This document shows, piece after piece, positions 25,701 through 40,700 of a stretch of 64,000 nucleotides of DNA. Made by a program: the position numbers and the translations under genes. Under the pieces are notes generated by a model, which saw only the letters and a program-made list of their open reading frames with translations, made no database searches and was not told the DNA's origin. This DNA comes from Branchinecta lynchi (Eukaryota; Arthropoda; Branchiopoda; Anostraca; Branchinectidae), in assembly GCA_023053575.1 (NCBI GenBank), contig JAKZAP010000007.1:16769508-16833507 (forward strand), written 5' to 3'. Positions within the stretch are counted from its first letter, which is position 1, and the number at the start of each line of letters is the position of its first letter.

Positions 25701-28700
25701 GTTGTTCAATAGAATTCTGTTACTGTGCGTTCACACAGAGGAGTCGGGTGCGGAACTACAGTTGCGTTTTATTGAATTCACTTTTGTTTCGTCAAAGTTT
25801 GTAGTTCGGCTCTTGTTTTGTACTTGCGTTTTGTTGAGTTCTTGTTTCCGAATAGTGAAACTACACCAAACTACGTCGGCGAGGTAGTTTGTAGTTCGAG
25901 CTCCGTAGTTTCAGGTTCGAAACTACAGCAAATGGAATGGACAAATAAAACGGCTTTTAAGCAAAACTACGCCGAAACTACATCCAAAAAAACGCAACTT
26001 ACATTTTCGCTGTAGTTTTGTAGCAGCTACAAAATCGCAACAGGGTTCCCACACGACGATTGGGTTCAGCTACAAAAGGTGGCAAATAATTCAAAATAAC
26101 AAAATGCGGGTTTTACTCATTAGTCTGGGACCGAAGACAGTACGATAATAAAAATATGAAGACTAAATTCTCAATCTCGGGTAACGGTTCTGACGATAGA
26201 TTGCGGGTCTATCCACCACTCTACCTGAGTCCAGAGTGGATAGTTGAACCAAGCGAGGGACAAAGAAGTCATGAAGTTGACCATCTACAAATTTCATCTT
26301 GAGCCGTGTTGGATTCACCAACTGTCATCCACCTACGTTATCCTAAAATTGTCAATAGTCGCTTTCTTCACGGAAAATGACGCCATTCTCAACGGAAATT
26401 TCATTTTTCGTCGAACGACAACAGACGAACGATTTTCATCATCGCCAAAACTTCGACGGACATCATAAAACGAAAAAGTAGTAACTACGACTACAGCTTT
26501 AAATAAAACAACAACAGCGCTACGCCGTAGTTGAGTAAAACGACATCTACGGCTGGTCGTCTATAATAATAGATAACTGTTGATGAATCGAACGTGGCTT
26601 TGGAATTCCTGTTTGTATTGTTAGCCTACTACGACCAGCTAACCTACTACGCTGATTCCGATTCTGACTTGCAAATATCCTTCTAAACACAAAGGGAAAA
26701 GCCCATGATTCTTGAAAAAAACGTACATATTTTTTTGTTTCCGAATGTACTTTTTGTAATTTTGTGAACACGACTATGGGTATGATTTCACAGGATTTGA
26801 ACTTATGCAGAGAAAACAGCCTAGTAGTTAATGTTTGTAGGAATAGAAAAAGTACACTCCTTCGGGGTTTTGAAAACTAAGCAAAGGGTCAGGTTTACTC
26901 ATAAACTTGGAACAAAAACAGTATAATAACTTGAATGCTTAATTCCACGACTCTCCCTTGCAGTAGTCGAACATATGACTGTCTTCTGTTCGATCCAATA
27001 CCCATCTTAGTACATCAGTAGGTTCAATAAAGAGGCCTAAGCTTGCACCCACACTGAAAGCTGTAAAAGGCAAGCAACACTGAAAAATCAAAAGCTGTGT
27101 CAGCTAATTGCAGCCACTTCAGCTCCCATTTAGTATACTCATTAGTATACTTACACATTTGTCACTAGCTGTTCCTGTTGCCTTTTACCAGACAATGCTG
27201 TTGAAACTCTATTAACCGTTGTGATCTGAATCCAGTAAATACTGTTGATCAGATACACTTAATTGAAACAGGCCATCAGTACTAAGTTGTCTGTACCTTC
27301 AGGGTCCGAGTTCATTATATTATCTGTCTGCTCAGTAATTTCACTCTCGAAACCTAAAGCATGGCCCTGTATCATCAATGACAACTCAAGAAATAATTTC
27401 CAAACTGCCGACAAATTTCATCAATACTTGCTGTAAACTGGAAGCAAGTGGCCATCAACTGACTCTTCACCAAATTTTAGATTGCTACGGTACCACATTC
27501 TGCTTAAACAGTACAAAAAACTTCTCATTTATTCGAAGTTTGGTACACTCTACCACAATTTCAATCTGGTTCAGTTTCAATGTTCCTCAAATGGATTGTT
27601 CTTACATCTTTAATCTCTTCTTCGAGTGGTTTCAGCTTGAGAAGCTTCTTGATAAACAAATCATGATGTTTGCCCTCCTCACGCCAAAGAAAATCCTGTT
27701 GTTGTCGTTGTAGTCACTAAATAAGCTAGTTCCCCTTAGTGCCAATCACTTCTTTTCTAAGAAGCATCACTGAGCTTGTCCAGGACAGTAGCCTCTGATA
27801 AAGGAAGAATATCTAGTGTTTGGAGCAAACTGCAAAGTTTTCAGTAAGACTTCTCCTTTCTGACTGTCTGCAAACCAGAGCTGCTCCTTGGCTAGTTGAT
27901 CCGTCCAACATCCTGTAATGAAAATAATATTTAAATCAGTAGCAACCACATTATTAGTTGATATTATCAAAAAACTTTGCAAGCACAGAGGAATTTTACT
28001 TTTAATAAAATTTAAATTAATTATAACAGATGTTTAATGTATATTTACTTTAACTGGTATAATCAGTGGCAAACAAATGCAGTGGAAACTTTCAACAAAA
28101 ACACAATAATGAACACCAAAGGGGACGCAACCAGGTTAGCCTATGAGGATGAATTGCTTTGCCGGCAAACACATCACTGCTGAGCTATGTGGCATAGCCT
28201 ACAAACGCCTGACATGTCTGTATACAATCGTCAGTAATTTAGCGTATAACAAATAAGGCTTTATCAATAAACTGATTAACAGTTAGACTAAAACAAGCAC
28301 AAACAGCAGCAAGAATAATCTTACCACAACCAAAGATCTCTGTTTTTTATTTAGGCCTAAATTCTGCCTATAGTCAACGTTGTTTGGTTTTCTTCTGCAG
28401 GAGGGGTACCCGATGAAAAATTTATCTCAGAATAGTACTATGAAGTAATCCGAAAAACTAGCATGCAGTACTAACGATGCTACTACATGCTCCTACTTCA
28501 AGGCTATCGTGTTACTGCACACTACTATATGCTACTATTAGCAAGACTGGATGCTACTATGTCAAGACTGGATGCTACTAGATACTACTACATAAGATTG
28601 GACCAGTCTGAGGCACATTAAATGATCGTATTCTTTGCTATTACATAGTTTTTCGTACTACTACCATAGCTACGCAGGCTACAAATTCTTCATCGGGTAT

Positions 28701-31700
28701 CCAACCTTGAATTTATATGACCTCGAACTTGGCCTGAAAACCTTACAAGGAAACTTCTCTACAGTCTAAAACAGGTCCTGGGTCAGTCAGGGTTTCCTTC
28801 TTGACAGTTAGGACTTGACTGAAATTTCCTTCCATCCTTTTTAGACCAGGTTCGAGGTTGTGTAAATTCGAGGTTGGACACCACTCCTACAATTAGTTTT
28901 TCTAATTAAAAAAAAATTGTAACGTTGACCTAGAATCTAGTTGATCTGTTGACCCTTTGATTTAGGTTAGGGTAAACAATTCAGCCAAGAAATTTGCACA
29001 GAAAGTTGCGAATTAAAAAAAAATCCTTATGCTAGGCTACAAGTTTCACAGCTGGCTAGCTGCAGAGCTGGAGAATAAAAAAGTAAAAGGTGAACAGAGG
29101 ACACCAGACACCAGGTAGCCTATGCAGGATCAGTCTCGCGCACAGAATAGATTTTAGCACAGCAGCTCACACACGACACAGCTCATACCTACAGCATACC
29201 TACAGTCTACAGTCCTACACGCATCCCTGTTGTAACCATACCCCAGCTAAGATGCTCCAAAATGACAAAATACATAATAAGCCAGCTCTAAAGATGAATG
29301 ATTTACAGTCAACTTTCAGTATTTAGTACTACAGTATGCCATTCTAGCCTAGCCTAGATGTTGCTCTTGTTGGAGGAACATACTATTGTATATTACAGAC
29401 ATACTATTGTTTGTATGTTGAAGTACTATAGATTGGTGCATGTAAGAGGTCTCTTCATGAGACCCTCAAATTGAAGCTGCTACGTACAGCATCATCAAGG
29501 AGACAAGCAAAGGGTAATTTTAGTAATTGTCTAAATGTTATAGAACATGATTAGGTCGCTTTGTCATATTGTTTTAGTGATGTTCCCTTACCTTCTTGAG
29601 TTTCCACACCCTTGCCAAGAGCTAAATCGAACAATATGAATCAACTGAGAACAGCAAGTAACAGAGTAAAATGATGATGTAAGTTAGCTAGAAAAGTGAA
29701 TAGAATGCAGCTCTGGTGAGTGATAATAGGTTCCATTGAGCGATACTTGACTGCTTACTGTAGGTTAACCGGTTAACCAGGGAATGAATTACCATTTTAT
29801 CTCGATTGGCAAAAGTCAACTTTTTGTCGACAACCTGAGTCTACTGGATAAATTGAATGCTAACTGTGAATAGCAAATAAAACCGCAAAAAGAATATTTC
29901 AGTCAACTGGAAATGCAAATCAAACGCAGCTCTGGTGAGCGATAAAATGTTCCACTGTTGGTTAACCGGTGATCCATGGAACGAATGACCATATGTTGTC
30001 GGTCGTCCAAAGTCAACTTTTAGTGGACAATCTCGATAGATTGGATAAATTGAACGCTATCAGTCAACTGAGAATAGCAAATAAAACGGCAAATTAATAA
30101 CTTAAGTCAACTGGAAATGTGAATCAAACGCAGCTCTGGTGAGCGATAATAGGTTCCATTGAGTGTTACTTGACCGCTTACTGTAGTTGTGTAGAGACAG
30201 CCCCAAAATAGTATTTTAAGGATGGAACGAACTAGTACTGGACCAGGCAGTCAGGTGAACTGAATAGTGAGACAACAAAAGATTCAACAGGGTCTAGCAG
30301 GTCAGTTAAAAAAACACAGCTAATGAGGTTATCAAAGGACACCATGAGCAAGAAACTGACTAAGCCAATATCAGAGATACACACATCTGTGGAAAGTCCA
30401 TGCTTAAATCTACCAAAACTGGTTGTAAAGTTAGAAAATCCCAAGAAAGACAATCTGAGTCGACTGGATAAATTGAATGCTAACTGAGAATAGCAAATAA
30501 AACAGCAAAAAGATTATTTCAGTCAACTGGAAATGCAAATCAAACACAGCTCTGGTGAGCGATAAAATGTTCCATTGAGCGATACTTGACCACTTACTGT
30601 TGGTTAACCGGTTATCCATGGAACGAATGACCATTTGTTGTCGGTCATCCAAAGTCAACTTTTAGTGGACAATGTCAGTCGAATAGGAAATAAAACTGCA
30701 AAATGACGATTTAAGTTAACTGGAAATGCAAATCAAATGCAGCTCTAGTGAGCGATAAAATGTTCCATTGAGCAATACTTGACCGCTTACTGTTGGTTAA
30801 CCGGTGATCCATGGAACGAATGACCATTTGTTGTCGGTCGTCCAAAGTCAACTTTTAGTGGACAATCTCAATAGATTGGATAAATTGAACGCTATCAGTC
30901 AACCGAGAATAGCAAATAAAACGGCAAATTAATAACTTAAGTCAACTGGAAATGTGAATCAAATGCAGCTCTGGTGAGCGATAATAGGTTCCATTGAGTG
31001 TTACTTGACCGCTTACTGTAGTTGTGTAGAGACAGCCCCAAAATAGTATTTTAAGCATGGAACGAACTAGTACCGGACCAGGCAGTCAGGTGAACTGAAT
31101 AGTGAGACAACAAAAGATTCAACAGGGTCTAGCAGGTCAGTTAAAAAAACACAGCTAATGAGTTTATCAAAGGACACCATGAGCAAGAAACTGACTAAGC
31201 CAATATCAGAGATACACATATCTGTGGAAAGTCCATGCTTAAAGTTTAACCGAAGAGGTCTAGGATACGACAATCTAGTTACCCATCACTTGTTCACTTA
31301 AATAGTCTTGAAAACCCGATGAAAAAGCGTTAGTTTGTTTTTCTGATATTTCCGAATAAGCGATTATACCATTGTGCTTGCCACTCTTTCCGTTTCTGTG
31401 ATAGCTCTATGGTGCCTGGAACATTTGGCAACAACACCAGCAGCAAACAAATAAATAAACCGGTGTCGACTAAATTGTGACGGAATTCTATACAAGCGTG
31501 ATCGTGTACCAAATAAACTAAAAAGTGTCTGCAGTGCCAAAAACAAACTAGATATGGCGGAACGTCGTTTCTGCTAGTGAGGTGTCTTGTGTATTGATAG
31601 TGGCTGCCCGATTTTCATCATCAGCAACTGTTGCATCAGATGGAACACCTTTAGCAATGTCTTGGCACCTTTATTACAGGGTTGGTGGGAGATGCAGTGT

Positions 31701-34700
31701 TTAATTAAATTACTGGTCTCTCTCAACTTTGTGGTTACGGACCAACATTCGACAAACCTTTGCCACCTGTTACTTATCTGAGGTAAATCCTTCCTTATTC
31801 CTTTGAATCACTAAGAATGGCCAATTCAGTCAGGATTGAGGGGGACTGTATGGCTGCTAAATGGCCTAACATTGTCGGAACCGTTCTATCCTAATAATAA
31901 GATTTTTTTCAAAAATATGGAAAGTAGAATTGCATGACATTTCAGTAATCACTCGAATTTGCTTGTATTGTTGTACAATGCAGGGAAAGGAGGGGTACCT
32001 GACCTCATTTTACACTAACTCAATTTTTCAGCGAAAATGTTTAAATGAAATGTGCATGCTGTCTGACGGTCAAGAGGTAAAATATGACTTTTTTAATAAA
32101 AAAAAAAAATTCTGGCTCTTGGGCTCGAACCCTTATTACTATGTTAAAAATACTCAAATTCTGTGCCTTTTCTTTGTTTTCAAGCTGCTTTGTACAGGTA
32201 TTTTCGGGTCATCGACTTTGGTAACTGAAGGGATCTTTTCTGAAAAGAAAATATGTTTAACTAGAAATACTGAAGCAATGTTTATCCGTCAATTTTGTAA
32301 ACCATTCAATTAGCTTCGATCTAGTGTGTTTGTCATATTTGTTGGTTCCGTTTTTAGCCAGATAGATTATTCTGAAGGCAAGACTTCTCTGGAAAATTGA
32401 AATCTTGTCTGAGGTTGTCAACCCCTCCTTTAATGCAGAGTATGCGATTCAACGCCTTTCACACTTTTTTCCCCTAACTTTGCTGTATTCCACTCTTTCT
32501 TGCTTATGAAAAAGTTTTTCGCAAATTCTAAACTCTTCCTTCTTTCATTTGCTGGTTTAAATGAACTAGCAGCAAGGTAAAATAATTTTTACGAAGTTGT
32601 CGGCTAGTTTGATTTTCTGACCTACCAGTCAAGGAAAAAATCTGATTTGTTATATATTGACAAAAAAATATGTTAATTTCCGGACTGTTATGTTTGTTTG
32701 TGAATGCTTGGAGCTTTGAAAAAAACAGAGCCGAAAATATTTAGTGGGACTGCATAACCTTGTCAAAACCATTCAGACCCAATACTATAAATTTTCTGTT
32801 CTATTTCCCACCATTCAGTAATCCCTAGGATTGGCCTGTACAATGCAGATAGAACAGTAGCAGCATGCTTATTTGGACACCTCTCTAAATTTTCCATATC
32901 TTGGCCCTGTTTAAATAGGAGTCTCTTGCAGCAATTTTCCTGTCACAAAATGAAAAGTTGTTTTTACCTACATTCTTTGAATTTAAATTTTTCCTTCTTT
33001 AATTTGCTGGTTCAAATCGACCAAGTGTGAGGTAAACAAAACAAAAAATGGAATGAGTTGTCTGTCGGTTTGAGTGCTTGAAGTATCTGTGAAGGAAAAA
33101 AAATCTGATAAAGTATGTACACGCTCGTTACCTATTGACAAAAATATGTCGAGTTTCAGACTGTTGTGTTGTTTTGTGAAAGCTTGGAACCTTGAAAGAA
33201 GAAACAGAGCAAGGGGGAACAGAGCCTAAACTGTTCAAGTCTTGGATGAAACCTAGCAATTAGTACATATACTAGCATTTTGGCACCTTTGTTACGTTGG
33301 GTGCAGTATTGATATTTGATTTGAACCGCTGGTGTCTCTTAACCCTGTGGTTAAGGACCAATATTTAACGCACCTTACCTGAACAATGTTTTAGCACCTT
33401 TAGCACCCACCATTCTAAGCACATTCCAGGTTTCACCTTCAGCTCAGTTTGCCTTCCATCCACTGTGTCCAAACCCTGACAACCATCAAGATGCTAAAAA
33501 ATTGTATCAGTTTACAAACTATGTTTGTCCAGACAAGTAGCCCATTTCTTAGGCCAACTACTGAAATGGAGCTGCTCAGAATAAAGACCAGTCTATTTTT
33601 TTTACTATTTTACGCCAAAAACACAATGAACCACTCAGAATAAAACCGTATATCTCTTTATTGTAAAGCCCATTATGCTTCTCTAAATTTCATCCAATCA
33701 GGTGCAGTTTTGACTGATGATGACCAACACAGCTGTTCGAATGTAACTGGCACAAGGCAAGCCTGCAAGGCTGAAATCGCCAGGTCCATATTATCCTGAA
33801 AGTAATCATAAAATTAGAATGCAAGTTTATGTTTGAATATAAAGCTTCATGCTACTGTTTCTCTATGGCTTCCCCGTCTTCTTCTTCAAACACACAGCTA
33901 TCTGAGCACTGAGCAGTCCTGACATAGTTAATTAACCCCCCAAAATACCCCGTTTATTGGTATATAGATTATATTATTTTCAAAATACTGAACACTGTCA
34001 GTAGTTTCATAACAGATAACACAAGGATGCTCAGGTTCAATGGACAACACTCAACAGACAACACCTTGGATGTAATCTGTTGTGTTTGAAACTCGTTATG
34101 GGTGAAATGTTATGCATAATAAGCATTGCCAGGAAGAGCAAGAAAGGGAGTAAAAGTGAAAGAAGTATTACATAATTTTAGTAAGGACGAAGCAAACCTG
34201 GTCCAAAAAAAAACTGGAACCAAAATACAACGAATATTTGCTTTCAAAGTAGATACTAGTTTTGGGCAAGAAAGGTAATATGAAGAAATGTATGATTTTC
34301 GTGAGGATGAAGGGGAGTTAGTTTCGACTTACACCTTGACAGGGGTGTAACTAACATCCTGGGAGGGGGGAGGGGCTATGCTAATTAACAAGCTTCAAAG
34401 ATTCAATCCTAGCTAACAAATTCTTGCCATTAGCTACCGGCATGATAATTACCATCTGCAAACACGTAGGTGAATAAGGGCTTTTTGAACATCCAAGCCC
34501 TTGTAAGTAGCTTCTGAGGTATGAACACTCAACTCGCAATTCGCCTTACACCAGTTCAGCGCTCCAAGTGGACTAGTTTCTGCCAATCCCCCATTGTCTC
34601 AGAATCAGTACTCGTATAGACACACTAAGCAGTCGGATTCATAAGGTATTGGGTAACTTTCAGTTTCTGCTACTGAGACATAAGCAAAACCTCCATTAGG

Positions 34701-37700
34701 GACTCAGATTGCAGGTTTTCTACTCATGAACCTGTGGATCTATTTTACTCTGTCTGACACAATTGCGGTGGTGAGGTAGAGGGGGATTTACAGAAACTAG
34801 TCCGCTTAGAAGCGGTGAACCGGAATATGGCGAATTTCCGAATACTGAAGTTTCATTTGTAACAGGGGTTGCATTTTTAACCACTGACAGAAACAATTAA
34901 AGCTCATTTTGCATTATTCTCATATATTCCCTTATTATGTCTTAAAGGACACCTCGCACTACAGAGTGTTTCTGCTGTTTTGGGATATTTGACTACTTTA
35001 CAACTTAGCTTTCCTTACAGAAAATTACACAAGGCTGTAGCTTTTCTTGGCCTCTCCTTACAGCCCCTCACCCTGGATGGCAAACTCGGCAAAATTTGCA
35101 TAACCAGTTTTCGCACCAATGAGCCAACAGTATTGGCCTGTTTGACTATCCTCCCATTTTATTTGTCCCCCTGCTAACACCCCCAGAATACCTAAAAAAA
35201 AGAAAGAATCCTAATACATGTGTCACAAATGCCAATGCAAGATCTACAACTGAAAAGCTAGAAACCTACCTAATGTGATACTCTTCTTCATCAAGTTGGT
35301 TCAAACCAGCTGTTACCAACAAAGCTTCTATAGATGCGGCACAGAAAAGTGATTGCCTTTAGTCACCTGTGTCCTCTGATTGCTGGGGGGTAGTAACTAT
35401 GGGTTGATCTTGGAAGGGTGTTCTGAATTTCTCAAGGCTCGACTGCACTTCAACCTAAAATAGAAACAGTTTTCAAAGGATGGAATTTCTAGCCAATTAC
35501 ACTGTAAAAAGTCTCTCCTACAATGGCTTTAGAGGTTGCACATCACCAAGTCGGTGATTTTTATTTCGAATTCGGAGAGTTAAAATCCGAATTCGGAGAG
35601 TTGAAGTCCGAATTCGGAGAGTTAAAGTCCGAATTCGGAGAGTTAAAGTCCGAATTCGGAGAGTTAAATCCGATACAGGATTAAAACGCTAAAATGCGAA
35701 ATGCTGCAGATTAAGTTATCCTAGTCTGCAGTATTTTGCATTCTAGCGTTTTAATCCTGTATCGGAGTCTAACTCTCCGAATTCGGATTTTAACCCTCCG
35801 AATTCGGATTTTAACTCTCCGAATTCGGATTTTAACTCTCCGATGATGTGTGATGTGCAACCACCAAAGTCCGATGTAGGAGAGACTTTTACAGTGTAGT
35901 TATCTTGTCACAGTTCCTCCAAACATTTATATGTGGCCTCACCAAGAAGTATGACTAGATAGTTTCTTTGAAGAGCTAGACCGTGTTTTTATATGCTACC
36001 CAAAAGTCTCAAGCAGTAAGACTGGTTTGGTCTCAAACAGGGAGCGGCGAATCAGCATGGTACCAGATATACATAACAAAGTCATCTCTGTTGTTTGTAT
36101 GGTTGAGAGTCTTGATTACCTCCTAGTAAACCAACCATTGCTAATTTTTGTCATAAAAACCTGACATATGTAATGTATATTTTGATGACCTAGCCTACTA
36201 CAAAGCGATTATTATTGGGTTTTTCTTATCAAGAAAATATTCAACAGTTACCCATGAGTTGCGATTCTGCACGTTGACATTCTGCTTCTGCATGATGTAT
36301 GTTGGTATACTGTCTGTGCAGATGGTGTCATTATGGGCTTACTGGTTAGGTTTGTTTTTAAGCCTGTTCATTTACTGATTTCATTTGTGAAAATAAAGCA
36401 AACAAGAATATAGAATATGCACTGTGTAGGACAGAATCCACAGTAGGTATCTGCAAAGGCAAACAGTGCAAGGATTGCTGTGATGATCGATTATTTGCTT
36501 GGTGTGCTAGCTTTTTGCAAGGGACCTAAGGCTGACTATGTTCCAGGCTGTCTGGCATTCCATTCCCTTTTTGGCTCTTTTCACATGGTACAGGCAGGTC
36601 GATGCCAGTCCATTTTCTTCAGAAATACAGAATTGGACTGACATTCTCGTCAAAGTACATTGAGGCTTGCTTGTTTCATATTTGAAGGCAAAGCAACAGA
36701 CTTCTCTGTTGCAGTGTGTAAGATTGTAGCTGGTAACAACAACAACAAGCATGCAAACAAGATTGTAAACAAGGTGTAGGCTATTCCCAGAAATCACAGG
36801 ATCTGCGAAGGCAAAAAGTCCAAGGATTGCTTCTGGGATTGACTATTTTCTTGGTAGGCTAGCTATTTGCAAGGACCTAAGGCTGAGTATGTTCCAGGCT
36901 GTATGGCTTTCTATTCTCCATGGCTTTTTTTCACAAAGTCAGTCATTTTTCTTTGAAAATATAGAATCGGAACGTCATTCTTGTCGTAGTATATTGAGAC
37001 ATGATATGAACTTGGTCTTTTTAGGTTGTGAGAAGCCAAAGGACTAATTTGAATTAATAGGTGTGTGGTACTACATATGTGGTGTATTTGCTTGGCTTTA
37101 TTTCTATTTATTCATTTTTTTACCTTATTTTTTTGAAAAGCACAAGGGTAAAAAAGGCTTTCTTCTTTGCAACTCTTTGAGGAACCCTGAGTGCGCAATT
37201 TACTTAGATCAAAAGTGACTTAATTGCAGATGACTTGACTTCGCTACGCTAAAGTCTAGTTTATTTTTAGCGAGTTTAGGTCCATCACTAGTTTGTCCTG
37301 TTTCTTCAGTATTATTTGAAGATGCTTTACGGAAAATTGGTATAAGAGTATTCTACAAACCTGTAAAGATTGTGTCGATCTGTCGTTCCAAGAGGACCAT
37401 GTGACTTCATAAAAATTCCTCCATTGACTCCACTCCGTTGAAGAACACTTTAAGATTTCCTTGACACGGCAAGTCTTCTGGTTGTTACCCTTGTCAGTAG
37501 GTAGTCTTCTGAGCTGTGTTTATAATCAAGGATTGAGCAACGACTGATATTTGCCATATCTGACCTCGACCAAAATATGAGCTTGAAAAATCACGTTTGG
37601 TCGACATTTTAAATTTTCGCGGGCGAATTGTGGACGGATTCACCATGGGAAAGCGTCCACATTCCCAACGTCCCTACTGAAGACTACTGTGGACAGAATG

Positions 37701-40700
37701 AAAATCCCTAATGGGTGTTGTAATAATTCAATGTGTTTGAATATAAGATGTAAAAATAAGTTGCCTGTTCAGTTAAACTTTAAATCTACCAAAACTGGTT
37801 GTAAAGTTAGAAAATCCCAAGAAAGACAATCTGAGTCGACTGGATAAATTGAATGCTAATTGAGAATAGCAAATAAAACAGCAACAAGATTATTTCAGTC
37901 AACTGGAAATGCAAATCAAACACAGCTCTGGTGAGCGATAAAATGTTCCATTGAGCGATACTTGACCACTTACTGTTGGTTAACCGGTTATCCATGGAAC
38001 GAATGACCATTTGTTGTCGGTCGTCCAAAGTCAACTTTTAGTGGACAATGTCAGTCGACTGGATAAATAGAACCTATCAGTCAGCTGAGAATAGGAAATA
38101 AAACTGCAAAATGACGATTTAAGTTAACTGGAAATGCAAATCAAATGCAGCTCTAGTGAGAGATAAAATGTTCCATTGAGCGATACTTGACCGCTTACTT
38201 TAATCGGTTATCCATGGAACAAATGACCGTTTGTTCTCTGTTGTCAAAAGTCACCTTTAGTCGACAATGTCAGTCGACTGGATAAATTGAACGCTATCAG
38301 TCAACTGAGAATAGCAAATGAAACAGCGAAATGATGATTTCAGTCGACTGGAAATGCGGATCGAACCCAGCTCTGGTGAGCGATGATAGGTACATTGAGC
38401 GTTACTTGACCGCTTACTGTAGCTTAACCGCTTAGCCATGGAACGAATGACCATTTATTCTCGGTTGTCAAAAGTCAAATTTTAGTCCAAAATCTCAGTG
38501 GACTGGATAAATCGAACGCTATCAGTCAATGCAAATCAAACGCAGCTCTGGTGAGCGATAATAGGTTCCATTGAGCGATACTTGACCTCTTACTGTAGTT
38601 GTGTAGAGACAGCCTCAGAATAGTATTTTAAGCATGGAAAATGCATGGAAAAAGAATGGAACAAACCAATACCGTCAGTCAGGTGAACTGAACAGTGAGG
38701 CGACAAAATATTCAACAGTATCAAGCAGGGCAGTTAAAAAAAACAGCTAATGAGTTTACCATAGAAACCCAGCAACAAACTGACTAAGCCAGTATTAGAG
38801 ATACATGGATTTGTGGAAAACTCATGCTTAAATCTACCAAAACTGGTCGCAAAGTTAGAAAATTCCAAGAAATCGCCTAGACAGCCCAGAAATTACATTT
38901 GTTTACCAAAACAGTTTTTTCAAAGCCACCCAATGTGACACTTGGTAATCCAGTAACAGTGAATCATATATCGTTTGAAAGCCCAGGCTTCACTTTACCT
39001 GTTGTAGTTGGCAGAGTAGCAGAATTCTATTAAACAACACAGAAAACAAAAAAAATAAATTTGTTTGCTTTTTCAGAGCCCTATTCACTGAGAAGTACCA
39101 AGCCAATAGCAGAGATGAATACATATATTGAAAGCCCAAGCTTCACTCTACCTGTAGTGCTGACACAAGCGCGTAATTCAAGGGACTGACAGAGAAAAAC
39201 AAAGAAAACACTTTTTTACTTAAAAAAAAATTGGAAATTAGATGAGACTGTTGGTCTGAATTTGAGACTGTTGGTCTGAATTTGAGACTGTTGGTCTCGT
39301 TTCCGAGACTGGTGGTTCCCGGCGCCATTTTTCTGAGACTGATGGTTCGAAACAGTGAGACTGGTGTGTTCGATTTTCAAAACGGCCGTGAGACTGGTGG
39401 ACCACATTCCCCACCCTGTAGGAGGGATTTCACCTGCTTCCGTACCGGTGGAAACCTTCGATGTGCTCGAGCTTGTTTTTGGCGTGCTCAGGGGTGCTGC
39501 ATTTGCCTGCGCGGGCAAGGTGTTTGTCCGCAGTTTCTTCCATCCGGGCAGTGGGGTTGCGAGCAAAGCTTTCTTCACTTCGTCTCTAAGGTGCAAATTA
39601 CCCAGACGAGGTCAGTCGACGTTTCATGACTAACGAGGCTATACGTCATGTTTACGGAAGATTCACAAAGTTTGAAGCCAAGCTGACCATCTAACTTCAT
39701 TCGTTTTCGGGTCCAAGGTTTCAACGTCCAATGAGACAGACAGTGAATCCTGAGTTCTTCGTAACTGACCTCGAAATGCAACGCCGGTCTTCAGTGGGGG
39801 GATGGTGTATATTCGAAAGGCAGAATTATTAGGAAAACAGCAGCTATAAGTTCATACGCTACTTGCAAGCTTGTTAGCATGTATTCAGGTTCTCGTACTG
39901 GGATGTGAATGAAGAAGTTTCGTCATCCTAGCACATCTGGAAGTACCTTAATTTGCGATCACCAGAATTCTGGACCCCCTTCCAACTGCCCCACAGTGCT
40001 CGAAGCTGGTCCGGTTCTGTCACTGATGTATCTAGGGCTTGTGCTTGTTCTTCCAACCAAGTTTCATCCAGATCGCTCCACTCTAAGCGTGTCACAAGAT
40101 TTCCAGCTCTCCCCCCCCCCCAACATTCATCAGATTACTTCCGGACTTCAAATAGGGCATTTGAGACATGAGGTCTTTCCAAATATTAAGTTTCATTAAG
40201 ATCCGATCCCCCGTTCAAAAGTTACAGATACCTCAAGAATCAGGATTCTCCCTCCCTCCACCCCCCCCCCCCCACGATGGTCGGGTCAGGGAACCGACTA
40301 TTTCCAAGCCAATCATGTCAAGTCTCTAATATTCAAGCCAAATTTCATCGTCCTTGCACTTCTGGAAGTACCTTAACTTGCGATCACCTGAATTCTGGCC
40401 CCCCCCCCCCCCACATTCATCGGATTCCGTCCGGACTTGAAATGGGACATCGGAGGCATGACGTCTTTCCAAATATCAAATTAAATTCCGGCTCCCCTCC
40501 CTTCCCCCACGATGGCGGATCGGGCAAGTGACTATTTCCAACTTAGTTTGGTGGGTTCCCTAATACGCATGCCAAGTTTGATCGTCCTAGCATATCTGGA
40601 AGTACCCTAACTCGCAAACGCCGGAATAGGCGACCGACCGACCGACGGAAAAGTGATCAGCATATCGCTGTTGATACATCTTGGCCATTACCACTTTATT

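Noticed and set aside
35540..35860. CRISPR-like array of GAATTCGG units
   Set aside because: The units are contiguous 21-mers without unique spacers, inside a TA-flanked transposon in an animal gene.
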